A DNA stretch of 64,000 nucleotides from Luteimonas colneyensis (GTDB lineage: Bacteria > Pseudomonadota > Gammaproteobacteria > Xanthomonadales > Xanthomonadaceae), in NCBI RefSeq assembly GCF_014836665.1, contig NZ_JACSQJ010000005.1:164740-228739 (forward strand), read 5' to 3'. Below are positions 36,407 to 43,591 of the stretch, piece after piece. Within the stretch, counting starts at the first letter, position 1. Every line of letters begins with the position of its first letter. A program made the position numbers and the translations under genes. Under the pieces are notes generated by a model. The model made no database searches, was not told the origin of the DNA, and worked only from the letters and a program-made list of their open reading frames with translations.

Positions 36407-36557
36407 CGAGACCGGCGCCCCGCGCTTGCCGCGACCGCAGGTTGTCCGCCCGTCGCGGCCATTCCCGTTTTTTCCCGCGTGGATCGGCGTATCGCGATGG
36501 GGAACGCCGCATGTCGAAGCATCTTCTTCCAACCCTCTTCGTAACTGGACCCGGACC
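36407..36557. other. divergent promoter region, flippase operon / J-domain gene
   Basis: This 151-base gap must contain promoters for both directions. It holds an AT-richer patch with a run of six T's (CCCGTTTTTTCCCG) near the middle and ATCTTCTTCC near the right end. I could not assign convincing -35/-10 pairs or an operator. Confidence 0.4.
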
Positions 36558-37271
36558 ATGACCGATTTCGGAAGGCTCTATCGCGTGCTCGGGATCGATC
36601 CCGGCTGCACCCTGGACGCCTTCAAGCAGGCCTACCGGCGACAGGTGGCGGCGCTGCATCCTGACCGCACGCACGCCGCGGCGCAGACCACGGACCGGCT
36701 CAAGGAACTCAACCTCGCCTACGCCGCCGCACTCGACTTCCACCGGCTGCACGGGCGCCTGCCCGGGCTGCCGCCGCGGACCGCCGCGCCGGTGCATGCG
36801 GCCAGTCCTTCCATCCCCGATCCGCGCGACGTGCCCGCCTCCGCCTCCCCACGTTGGAGCAAACGGCTTCTGGCGGCGCTGGCGGTCATCTCCGGGGCGT
36901 GGATGCTGGGAGCGGACTCCGGCGACGGACGGGACGACGGCCCGGCGGCGGATGCATCCGGTCCACAGGCCGGTCCGCCACATGCCACGCGGCCATGGCC
37001 TCCGGACGCGGAGCACGCGGACCCCATCCGCCTGAAGCGCGGCATGGAGGCCGACGCGGTGATGGACCTGCAGGGTGCACCGATCAGCCGCGAATCGGAC
37101 GGACGCTGGATCTATGGTCCCTCCTGGATCCGCTTCGAATGCGGCGTGGTCGTGGACTGGTACAGCTCACGGCTGAAGCCGCTGCGCACCACGTCCATGC
37201 GACCGCAGGCGGATGCCTCGCCGCAGCCGCGGTCGCCCCTTCCCTGTCCCGCCGCCGTGCCGGGGGCCTGA
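36558..37271 (+). CDS. membrane-anchored J-domain protein with BamE-like C-terminal domain
   Basis: A 237-residue protein with three parts. Residues 3-60 form a J domain (YRVLGIDPGCTLDAFKQAYRRQVAALHPD, with HPD at 34-36), which stimulates DnaK-type ATPases. A Pro/Ala-rich linker and one transmembrane helix (about 103-119) follow. The C-terminal segment (about 165-218) reads LKRGMEADAVMDLQGAPIS...WIYGPSWIRFECGVVVDW, the G-x5-V-x4-G-x-P...W-x-YG...F-x-x-G-x-V pattern of small BamE/SmpA-like domains. The J domain would be cytoplasmic and the other domain periplasmic. Its stop lies 3 bases before the amidotransferase ATG, so it belongs to the polysaccharide locus. The role is unknown. Confidence 0.78.
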   Translation: MTDFGRLYRVLGIDPGCTLDAFKQAYRRQVAALHPDRTHAAAQTTDRLKELNLAYAAALDFHRLHGRLPGLPPRTAAPVHAASPSIPDPRDVPASASPRWSKRLLAALAVISGAWMLGADSGDGRDDGPAADASGPQAGPPHATRPWPPDAEHADPIRLKRGMEADAVMDLQGAPISRESDGRWIYGPSWIRFECGVVVDWYSSRLKPLRTTSMRPQADASPQPRSPLPCPAAVPGA

Positions 37272-37274
37272 GGC

Positions 37275-39248
37275 ATGTGCGGCCTGGCGGGCTACCTGGG
37301 CGGTCCCACGTCTTCCGACGAGGGCCACGCCCTCCTCGAGCGGATGATCCACACCCTCGCCCACCGCGGGCCCGACGGCTACGGCTTCCACGTGCAGCCG
37401 GGCGTCGGCCTGGCGCACGCACGACTGTCGATCATCGACCTCGCGACCGGCGACCAGCCGATCCACAATCCGGACCGGAGCGTCTGGACGGTGTTCAACG
37501 GCGAGATCTTCAACTACGTCGAACTGCGCGCGGAGCTCGAAGCCGAAGGCCGCCGGTTCTACACCCGCTCGGACACCGAGGTCATCGTCCACCTCTACGA
37601 TCGCGACGGCGACGCCTTCGTCGAACGCCTCAACGGCCAGTTCTCGATCGCGTTGTGGGATGCGCGGCGCGGCCGCCTGGTGCTGGCGCGCGACCGTGCC
37701 GGCATCCGGCCCATGTTCCACACGCGTGCGCGCGGCAGCCTGTGGTTCGCCTCGGAGATGAAGGCCCTGTTCGCCGTCGTGCCCGAACGCAGGCAGCTCG
37801 ACCCGCGGGGGCTGCTGCAGACGTTCTCCTACTGGGCTCCGTCCGACCCCGACACCGTCTACACCGGTGTCCACAGCCTTCCACCCGGCCACCTGCTCGC
37901 GATTGAGGCCGACGGCAGCGAACGCCTGGTCCGCTACTGGGACTGGACCTTCCCGGACGAGGCATCCACCCGCGCGCGGGGGTTCGCCAGCCTCGAGGAC
38001 GCCGCCGGTGAGCTGCGCGAGCGCCTGGTCGACGCCGTGCGCCTGCAGCTGCGCGCCGACGTCCCGGTCGGCGCCTACCTGAGCGGGGGCCTGGACTCGT
38101 CCGGCATCGTGGCGCTGGCGCGCGGCTTCACCCGCACCCCGGTGCGGACGTTCTCGGTGGCGTTCGACGCCGCGGAGTTCGACGAGAGCGCACACCAGCA
38201 GGCGATGGTGCGGCACCTGGGCACCGAGCACACCACGCTGAGGATCGGCACCGCTGCGATCGGCGACGCGTTCCCGCGGCTGGTCAGGCACGCCGAAACC
38301 CCTGTCCTGCGCACCGCGGCGGTCCCGCTGATGCTGCTGGCGGACAGCGTCCGCCGGCACGGCTTCAAGGTGGTGCTCACCGGCGAGGGCGCGGACGAGG
38401 TCTTCGGCGGGTACGACCTGTTCAAGGAGGCGAAGGTGCGGCGCTTCTGGGCACGCCAGCCCGGTTCGACCCTGCGCCCGAAGCTGCTGGGCCGGCTTTA
38501 CGGCTATCTCGACAGGTCGCCCGCCAGCCATCCGGCCTTCGCGTCGGCGTTCTTCGGCCAGGGCATGGAGCACCTCGACCGCCCGGTCTTCGCGCACGTG
38601 CCGCGATGGACCACCTCGCAGCGCGCGCTGGCGTTCCTGTCACCGGAGCTGCGGGCCGCAGCGGGCCCCTGGGACGCGCTGGCCTTCGCCGAGTCGCGGC
38701 TGCCCGACGGCATCATGCGCTGGTCGCCACTGGCCCGGGACCAGTACGTGGAGGCGAAGTCGCTGCTGGCCGGCTACCTGCTCGCGTCGCAGGGCGACCG
38801 CGCCGCCATGGCCGGCTCGATCGAGGCCCGCTTCCCCTACCTCGACCACACCCTGGTCGAGTTCGCCAACCGCCTCCCGCCCTCGTACAAGATCCGGGGT
38901 CTCACCGAGAAATACCTCCTGCGGCGGGCGCTGGCCGACCTGCTGCCCGCGGAGATCCTGCATCGCACCAAGCAGCCCTATCGCGCCCCCGACAGCCTGA
39001 GCTTCTTCGTCGACGGCCGGCCGCTGGACTACGTGGCGGCGCTGTTCGACGCCTCCCACCTGCGCGCCTCGGGCCTGTTCGACGTCGCCGCGACGACCCG
39101 CCTTTACGAGAAGGCGCGCGCGGGCCGGGTCACCGGCTTCGCCGAGAACCAGGCGTTCGTGGGCATCCTCTCGACGCTGCTGCTGGCCGGGGAGCCGCAG
39201 GCTGCCGCGCGCGCGCCTGGCGATGGCGTGGCGGTGGTGCGGCGCTAG
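37275..39248 (+). CDS. asnB: asparagine-synthase-type glutamine amidotransferase
   Basis: A 657-residue class II amidotransferase. MCGLAGYLGG places the catalytic Cys2 at the N-terminus after Met removal; the glutaminase domain covers about 1-190 (AHRGPDGYGF, ARLSIIDLATGDQP, FNGEIFNY). The synthetase domain (about 225-620) has the PP-loop YLSGGLDSSGI near residue 270 and LTGEGADEVFGGYDLF. This is the type found in exosortase-A and capsule loci, where it probably amidates a sugar carboxylate rather than aspartate. A housekeeping AsnB is not excluded. Its TAG and that of the opposing transferase gene share the palindrome CTAG. Confidence 0.92.
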   Translation: MCGLAGYLGGPTSSDEGHALLERMIHTLAHRGPDGYGFHVQPGVGLAHARLSIIDLATGDQPIHNPDRSVWTVFNGEIFNYVELRAELEAEGRRFYTRSDTEVIVHLYDRDGDAFVERLNGQFSIALWDARRGRLVLARDRAGIRPMFHTRARGSLWFASEMKALFAVVPERRQLDPRGLLQTFSYWAPSDPDTVYTGVHSLPPGHLLAIEADGSERLVRYWDWTFPDEASTRARGFASLEDAAGELRERLVDAVRLQLRADVPVGAYLSGGLDSSGIVALARGFTRTPVRTFSVAFDAAEFDESAHQQAMVRHLGTEHTTLRIGTAAIGDAFPRLVRHAETPVLRTAAVPLMLLADSVRRHGFKVVLTGEGADEVFGGYDLFKEAKVRRFWARQPGSTLRPKLLGRLYGYLDRSPASHPAFASAFFGQGMEHLDRPVFAHVPRWTTSQRALAFLSPELRAAAGPWDALAFAESRLPDGIMRWSPLARDQYVEAKSLLAGYLLASQGDRAAMAGSIEARFPYLDHTLVEFANRLPPSYKIRGLTEKYLLRRALADLLPAEILHRTKQPYRAPDSLSFFVDGRPLDYVAALFDASHLRASGLFDVAATTRLYEKARAGRVTGFAENQAFVGILSTLLLAGEPQAAARAPGDGVAVVRR

Positions 39249-40645
39249 CGCGCGCCGCGCCGGAACAGGACCACCTCGACCGTCTGCAGCAGGATCATCA
39301 TGTCGAATATCAGGCCCTGGTTCTTGACGTAGAAGAGGTCGAAGGTGAGCTTCTCCCTCGCATCCTCCACCGAGGCGCCATAGGGATAGCGCAGCTGCGC
39401 CCATCCCGTCAGGCCAGGCTTGACCGAGTGGCGGACCGGGTAATAGCGGATCGCGTCGTTGAGCTGGTCGACGAACTGGGGGCGTTCGGGGCGCGGCCCG
39501 ACGAAGCTCATGTCGCCGATGAGCACGTTGAACAGCTGCGGCAGCTCGTCGAGCCGCGTCTGCCGGATGAAGCGGCCCACGCGCGTGGTGCGGTCGTCGT
39601 TGGTCGTGGCCCACTGCGCCACGCCATTCTTCTCGGCGTCGGTGCGCATGCTGCGGAACTTGGTCAGCCGGAAGCTGCGCCCGCCCTCGCCCACCCGGAC
39701 CTGGTGGTAGAGCACCGGCCCGGGGGACTCGAGCCGGACGGCCAGCGCGACCAGCAGCATCGCCGGCCACGCCAGCAGCAGCAGCGCCGAGGCCGCGGCC
39801 AGGTCGAAGAAGCGCTTGTTCAGGCGTCGGACCAGCGAGTGGTCGAACCCGCCGGAGAAGATCAGCGAGGACGGATCGACCACCTCCAGCTTGATCAGGC
39901 CGGCCTCGCGCTCGAAGAAGCCCGGCAGGTCGATCACGGAGATGCCGTTCTGCGCGCAGCCGAGGATCTCGTCCATCGGCAGGCTCCCGCGGCGCTCGTC
40001 CGGCGCGATCACGATCTCGTTGACGCCGAGGTCGCGGGCCAGTTCGCGCAGGTCGCGGCCGGCCGGCACCAGCTGGTCGCTGCCGACCGTGACCTTCTGG
40101 TCGCCGATCGGCAGGTAGCCGACGATGGTGAACGACTTGCGGTCGCTGCGCCGGCGCAGGCGACGGTTGATCCAGTCGGCGTTGTCGCCCGCCCCCACCA
40201 CCAGGATCCGTCGCTTGAGCGCCTCGATGTTGAGCAGGCCGAACAGCGCCAGCCGGAGCCCGGCCACCAGCAGGAAGCCCAGCACCAGCGAGATCGCGAC
40301 CACGCCGCGGCCGATGTAGGTCTGCGGCACCAGGTAGTACACGACCGACAGCGCCGCGCCACCGAGCGCGAACGCCAGCCCCAGGCGCAGGAACAGGTCG
40401 ATCCAGCCATGGCGGACATGCGGCTGGTACAGCCCGAAGGCGGCCATCGCCGCGGTGATGGACAGCGCAAGCAGGGGCGCGCGCAGCGGCAGCGTCTGCA
40501 TGAACACCGCGAGGTTGTCGGGCTCGTCCAGGTAGCGCAGCCAGACCGCGACCAGGACCGCCAGGTACAGCAGGGACAGCTCGGCGAACCACACCAGGCG
40601 CATGATGCGGTTGATCCGCCCAGGAAACGCAGTGATCACGGCCAT
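39245..40645 (-). CDS. initiating undecaprenyl-phosphate sugar-phosphate transferase (EpsB/WcaJ type)
   Basis: Polyprenyl-phosphate hexose-1-phosphate transferase that starts repeat-unit synthesis on the cytoplasmic face. The 466-residue protein has four or five N-terminal hydrophobic segments, a Rossmann-like domain (RILVVGAGDNADW, about 140-250), one more membrane segment, then the bac_transf domain (about 275-460) with KRFFDLAAASALLLLAWP, RVGEGGRSFRLTKFRSMRTDAE, the DELPQLFNVLIGDMSFVGPRPERP core and KPGLTGWAQLRYPYG. It resembles the TIGR03013 group linked to exosortase A. Transcribed divergently from the phosphodiesterase-like gene and tail to tail with asnB. Confidence 0.92.
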   Translation of the reverse strand: MAVITAFPGRINRIMRLVWFAELSLLYLAVLVAVWLRYLDEPDNLAVFMQTLPLRAPLLALSITAAMAAFGLYQPHVRHGWIDLFLRLGLAFALGGAALSVVYYLVPQTYIGRGVVAISLVLGFLLVAGLRLALFGLLNIEALKRRILVVGAGDNADWINRRLRRRSDRKSFTIVGYLPIGDQKVTVGSDQLVPAGRDLRELARDLGVNEIVIAPDERRGSLPMDEILGCAQNGISVIDLPGFFEREAGLIKLEVVDPSSLIFSGGFDHSLVRRLNKRFFDLAAASALLLLAWPAMLLVALAVRLESPGPVLYHQVRVGEGGRSFRLTKFRSMRTDAEKNGVAQWATTNDDRTTRVGRFIRQTRLDELPQLFNVLIGDMSFVGPRPERPQFVDQLNDAIRYYPVRHSVKPGLTGWAQLRYPYGASVEDAREKLTFDLFYVKNQGLIFDMMILLQTVEVVLFRRGAR

Positions 40646-40816
40646 CCCCCCCACTGGTCGCCAGGAACCGGGACGCCGGCCCTGGGGCCACGCTGGTGGC
40701 CTGTTACCGGTCAGAACGCACCTGCCCGCGACAAGCGGACAGGCGGGCTGGCGGCCCGGGCTGTCATGTCCCGGGCCCGGTTTGCGTTTGTTCCTGCAAG
40801 CACTGGAGCGAGCACC
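40646..40816 (+). promoter_or_regulatory. divergent region with a strong stem-loop
   Basis: The 171 bases between the two divergent genes contain a perfect hairpin, GGCCCGGG (40753-40760) and CCCGGGCC (40770-40777), followed by a T-richer stretch, and an overlapping weaker pair CCTGCCCGC/GCGG-CAGG just upstream. They lie in what would be the 5' leader of the plus-strand gene and could act as an attenuator or protein site. No clear promoter hexamers were found. A GGAG Shine-Dalgarno lies 8 bases before the ATG at 40817. Confidence 0.5.
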
Positions 40817-42217
40817 ATGACGACCCCCCAACCGATCCTGCACCTGGAGTTCAACGAGCTGTCGCCGCGGCTGCTCGAACGCTTCATGGGCCAGGGCCTG
40901 CTTCCCAACTTCAAGCGGCTGCACGACGAAGCCCTGGTCTGCGTCACCGACGCCGGCGAGCCCCAGGACCGGCTGGAGCCCTGGATCCAGTGGGTGACGG
41001 TGCACAGCGGCCTGCCGTTCGCCGAGCACAAGGTGTTCTTCCTGGGCGACGGCCCGCAGTGCACGCGGCCGCGGGTCTGGGACATCCTCTCCGCGCATGG
41101 CCGCGCCAACTGGATCTGCGGCTCGATGAACACCGGCTACGCCCAGGGGTTCAATGGCCACCTGCTGCCCGACCCGTGGACGGTCGGTGCCGACGCCCAC
41201 CCGCAGGACGAGTTCGGCCCCTACGTCCGCTTCGTGCGCAGCAACGTCCAGGAGCACACCAATGCCAGCGCCCGGATCGGCCTGCGCGAACAGCTGGGCT
41301 TCCTGGCCTGGATGCTGCGCCACGGCCTCTCGGCCGGCACCCTGGCCGCGATCGCCAGGCAGCTCGCGCGTGAACGCGTGTCCGGTCGCTTCCGCTGGCA
41401 GCGCGCGGTGCTGCTCGACCGCCTGCAGTGGGACGTGTTCCGCCACTACTTCAGGCGCGGTCGCCCCGACTTCAGCACGTTCTTCCTCAACAGCACGGCG
41501 CACTTCCAGCACGTCTACTGGCGGAACATGGAGCCGGGCGAGTTCGAGGTCAGGCCGTCGGAGGCCGAGCAGGACGAGTACGCGGACGCGGTGCTGTTCG
41601 GTTACCGGCAGATGGACCGCATCGTCGGCCAGGCGCTGGCGCTGGCGGGCGACAGGCACGCCGTGGTGCTGTCATCCGCCCTGGGCCAGCAGCCCTGCCT
41701 GAAGTACGAGGGACAGGGCGGCAAGGTCGCCTACCGGCCGCATGATTGCGACGCGTTCCGGCAGTGGGCCGGCGTGGCCGGACCCTGCGAGGTGCAGCCG
41801 GTGATGTCGGAGGAGTTCCGCCTCCTGTTCCCGTCCGCCGCCGAGGCGTCCGCCGCGGAAGCGCAGTTGGCCACGGTGGCGATCGACGGCGTCCGCGCGC
41901 TGACCGTCCGCCGCGAAGAGGCGGCGCTCACCGTGGGCTGCGGGATCTTCTCGAAGGTCGCGCCCGATGCCCGCCTGACCGCGGCGGGAAGCCCGGTCCG
42001 CGCCATGTCCGACCTCTTCTATGCGATCGACGGCCTCAAGAGCGGCATTCACCACGGCGAAGGCTGCCTCTGGATCCGCAACGCCGGCAGCCGCCGGCAC
42101 CGGCGCGCCGGGAACGTCGTGCCGCTGACCTCGGTGGCGCCGACGCTGCTGGCGCTGCAGGGCATCGACGCCAGCCAGTGGATGAGCGGCACGGTGATCC
42201 GGGAGGCGATGGCCTGA
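40817..42217 (+). CDS. alkaline-phosphatase-superfamily (phosphodiesterase-like) protein
   Basis: A 466-residue protein resembling type I phosphodiesterase/nucleotide pyrophosphatases. It begins ILHLEFNELSPRLLERFMGQGLLPNFKRLHDEAL, and EPWIQWVTVHSGLPFAEH occupies the place of the nucleophile (Thr/Ser) region. DFSTFFLNSTAHFQHVYW is the next metal-site-like strand, and HAVVLSSALGQQP sits where active members have HSDHG, so part of the metal site looks altered. No signal peptide is seen. Similar proteins occur in capsule loci with unknown roles. The frame stays open far upstream but that part is antisense to the transferase gene and is not coding. Confidence 0.72.
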   Translation: MTTPQPILHLEFNELSPRLLERFMGQGLLPNFKRLHDEALVCVTDAGEPQDRLEPWIQWVTVHSGLPFAEHKVFFLGDGPQCTRPRVWDILSAHGRANWICGSMNTGYAQGFNGHLLPDPWTVGADAHPQDEFGPYVRFVRSNVQEHTNASARIGLREQLGFLAWMLRHGLSAGTLAAIARQLARERVSGRFRWQRAVLLDRLQWDVFRHYFRRGRPDFSTFFLNSTAHFQHVYWRNMEPGEFEVRPSEAEQDEYADAVLFGYRQMDRIVGQALALAGDRHAVVLSSALGQQPCLKYEGQGGKVAYRPHDCDAFRQWAGVAGPCEVQPVMSEEFRLLFPSAAEASAAEAQLATVAIDGVRALTVRREEAALTVGCGIFSKVAPDARLTAAGSPVRAMSDLFYAIDGLKSGIHHGEGCLWIRNAGSRRHRRAGNVVPLTSVAPTLLALQGIDASQWMSGTVIREAMA

Positions 42218-42250
42218 TGGCGGTGCGTCGCCGGGGTGGCGCATCCGCGC

Positions 42251-43477
42251 TCAGGCGGGTGCCGCGGCCCCGTCCAGCGCATCGAGGTAGAGCGCGTGGT
42301 AGCGCTGCTGCATCGCCTCCACCGAACCATGCGCCTCGACCCATCGACGCGCGGAGTCGCCGAGGCGATGGCGCATGCCGGCGTCGGTCGCCAGCTGGAG
42401 CAGCGCGTCGTGCAGCGCGCCGGCGTCACCGGGCTCGACCAGGCGGCCGGTCACGCCGTCCGTGACGATCTCGGGATTGCCGCCGACGGCCGTGGCGACG
42501 ACGGGAAGCCCCGCGGCGCAGGCCTCGAGCAGCGCGATCGAAAGGCCTTCGGTCAGCGACGGCAGCACAAAGACGTCCATTGCCGACAGCAGTTCGGCCG
42601 TGTCGGTGCGGGCGCCGAGGATCCGCACCCGGTCCCCCAGCCCGAGCGCATCGGCGTGGGCCCGCAGCTCGTCCTCCAGCGGCCCTCCGCCCACGAGCAC
42701 GAGGGCGATGCCCGGGTGGACCCGGCACAGCGCCGGCATCCGCTCGAGCAGGAAGCGATGGTTCTTGAGTTCGACCAGCCGCCCCACGCAGCCGAGCAGC
42801 ACGGTGTCGGGTGACACGCCGAGGGCCGTTCGCGCGAGGGCGCGACGCAGTGGATCCGGGCCGAACCGCGCGGTGGGAATGCCGTTGAACACGGCGGTGG
42901 CGCGCGCGGCGGGCACGATGCCGGTCGCGACCAGATGGTCGCGGACCATGTCGCCGACGAGGGCGACGCGCGCGGTCGCGCGCAGCGAGATCCGGTACAG
43001 CCAGCGCAGCTTGCGGCCGGCCAGCCGCGATCCCATGTTGTGGCAGGTGTTGACGAGCACGTGCCGCCCACCCGCGAATCGCGTCGCGGCGGCCGCGTAG
43101 TAGTTCGGCACGAAGTTGTGGGTGTGCACCACGTCGACATGGCGCGCGCGCACGACGTCGCGGATGCGACGCAGCACGCCCAGGTCCATGGCCGATTGCT
43201 TGCCGGCGACGTCCACGGGAATGCCCGCGGCTTCGAGCACGTCACGGAAGCCCCTCGTATCGAGGATGCTGAGTACGCCCACATCGTGGCCGCGCGCCTG
43301 CTGCGCGATCGCGAGGTCGGTCACGACGCGTTCGAGACCGCCGAATTCCAGTGAGTCGACGACATGCAGGATGCGCAGCGGCCGCGGGTCGGCCGCCACG
43401 GGTCGTGGGAACGGCCTGCCGCCGCACGTGGCGGCGGGTCGTGCTGCGTCATGCATCGGGATCGTTCCCCTCGCCAC
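42251..43477 (-). CDS. glycosyltransferase, GT4 family
   Basis: A GT-B glycosyltransferase of 408 residues. The N-terminal domain begins LRILHVVDSLEFGGLERVVTDLA, which places the glycine-rich loop of retaining GT4 enzymes, then VVHTHNFVPNYYAAAATRFAG. The C-terminal domain has LLGCVGRLVELKNHRFLLE, LVLVGGGPLEDELRAHADALGLGDRVRILGARTDTAELLSAMDVFVLPSLTEGLSIALLEACAAGLPVVATAVGGNPEIV with the catalytic glutamate motif. This resembles exosortase-associated transferases. Start may be GTG 43477 (GGGAGG upstream) or ATG 43456. A hairpin overlaps the upstream ribosome site. Convergent with the phosphodiesterase-like gene. Confidence 0.9.
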   Translation of the reverse strand: MARGTIPMHDAARPAATCGGRPFPRPVAADPRPLRILHVVDSLEFGGLERVVTDLAIAQQARGHDVGVLSILDTRGFRDVLEAAGIPVDVAGKQSAMDLGVLRRIRDVVRARHVDVVHTHNFVPNYYAAAATRFAGGRHVLVNTCHNMGSRLAGRKLRWLYRISLRATARVALVGDMVRDHLVATGIVPAARATAVFNGIPTARFGPDPLRRALARTALGVSPDTVLLGCVGRLVELKNHRFLLERMPALCRVHPGIALVLVGGGPLEDELRAHADALGLGDRVRILGARTDTAELLSAMDVFVLPSLTEGLSIALLEACAAGLPVVATAVGGNPEIVTDGVTGRLVEPGDAGALHDALLQLATDAGMRHRLGDSARRWVEAHGSVEAMQQRYHALYLDALDGAAAPA

Positions 43478-43485
43478 CGGTCCTC

Positions 43486-43507
43486 CCCCAGCGGGGGAAC
43501 GCTGGGG
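43486..43507 (-). promoter_or_regulatory. hairpin overlapping the ribosome-binding site of the GT4 gene
   Basis: On the minus strand CCCCAGCG (from 43507) pairs perfectly with CGCTGGGG (43493-43486) around a six-base loop. The last G's of the second arm are also the start of GGGGAGG, the Shine-Dalgarno of the GTG start at 43477. When folded, the hairpin would partly hide that site. It could alternatively be a terminator-like end of the upstream beta-helix transcript, though no U-tract follows. Confidence 0.45.
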
Positions 43508-43591
43508 ACAACGAAAGGAACGGCGGCTCGAGGACAGCCTCGGCGGGCGCCGGTGGCACTCGCCCCGGAACCCGCCAGGCTGGCTGCGGGA

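Noticed and set aside
38606..40816. Long open frame on the plus strand upstream of the phosphodiesterase-like gene
   Set aside because: It is antisense to the initiating transferase and its translation is Arg/Gln/His-rich without any domain. High GC keeps such frames open. The gene begins at ATG 40817 with its own Shine-Dalgarno.
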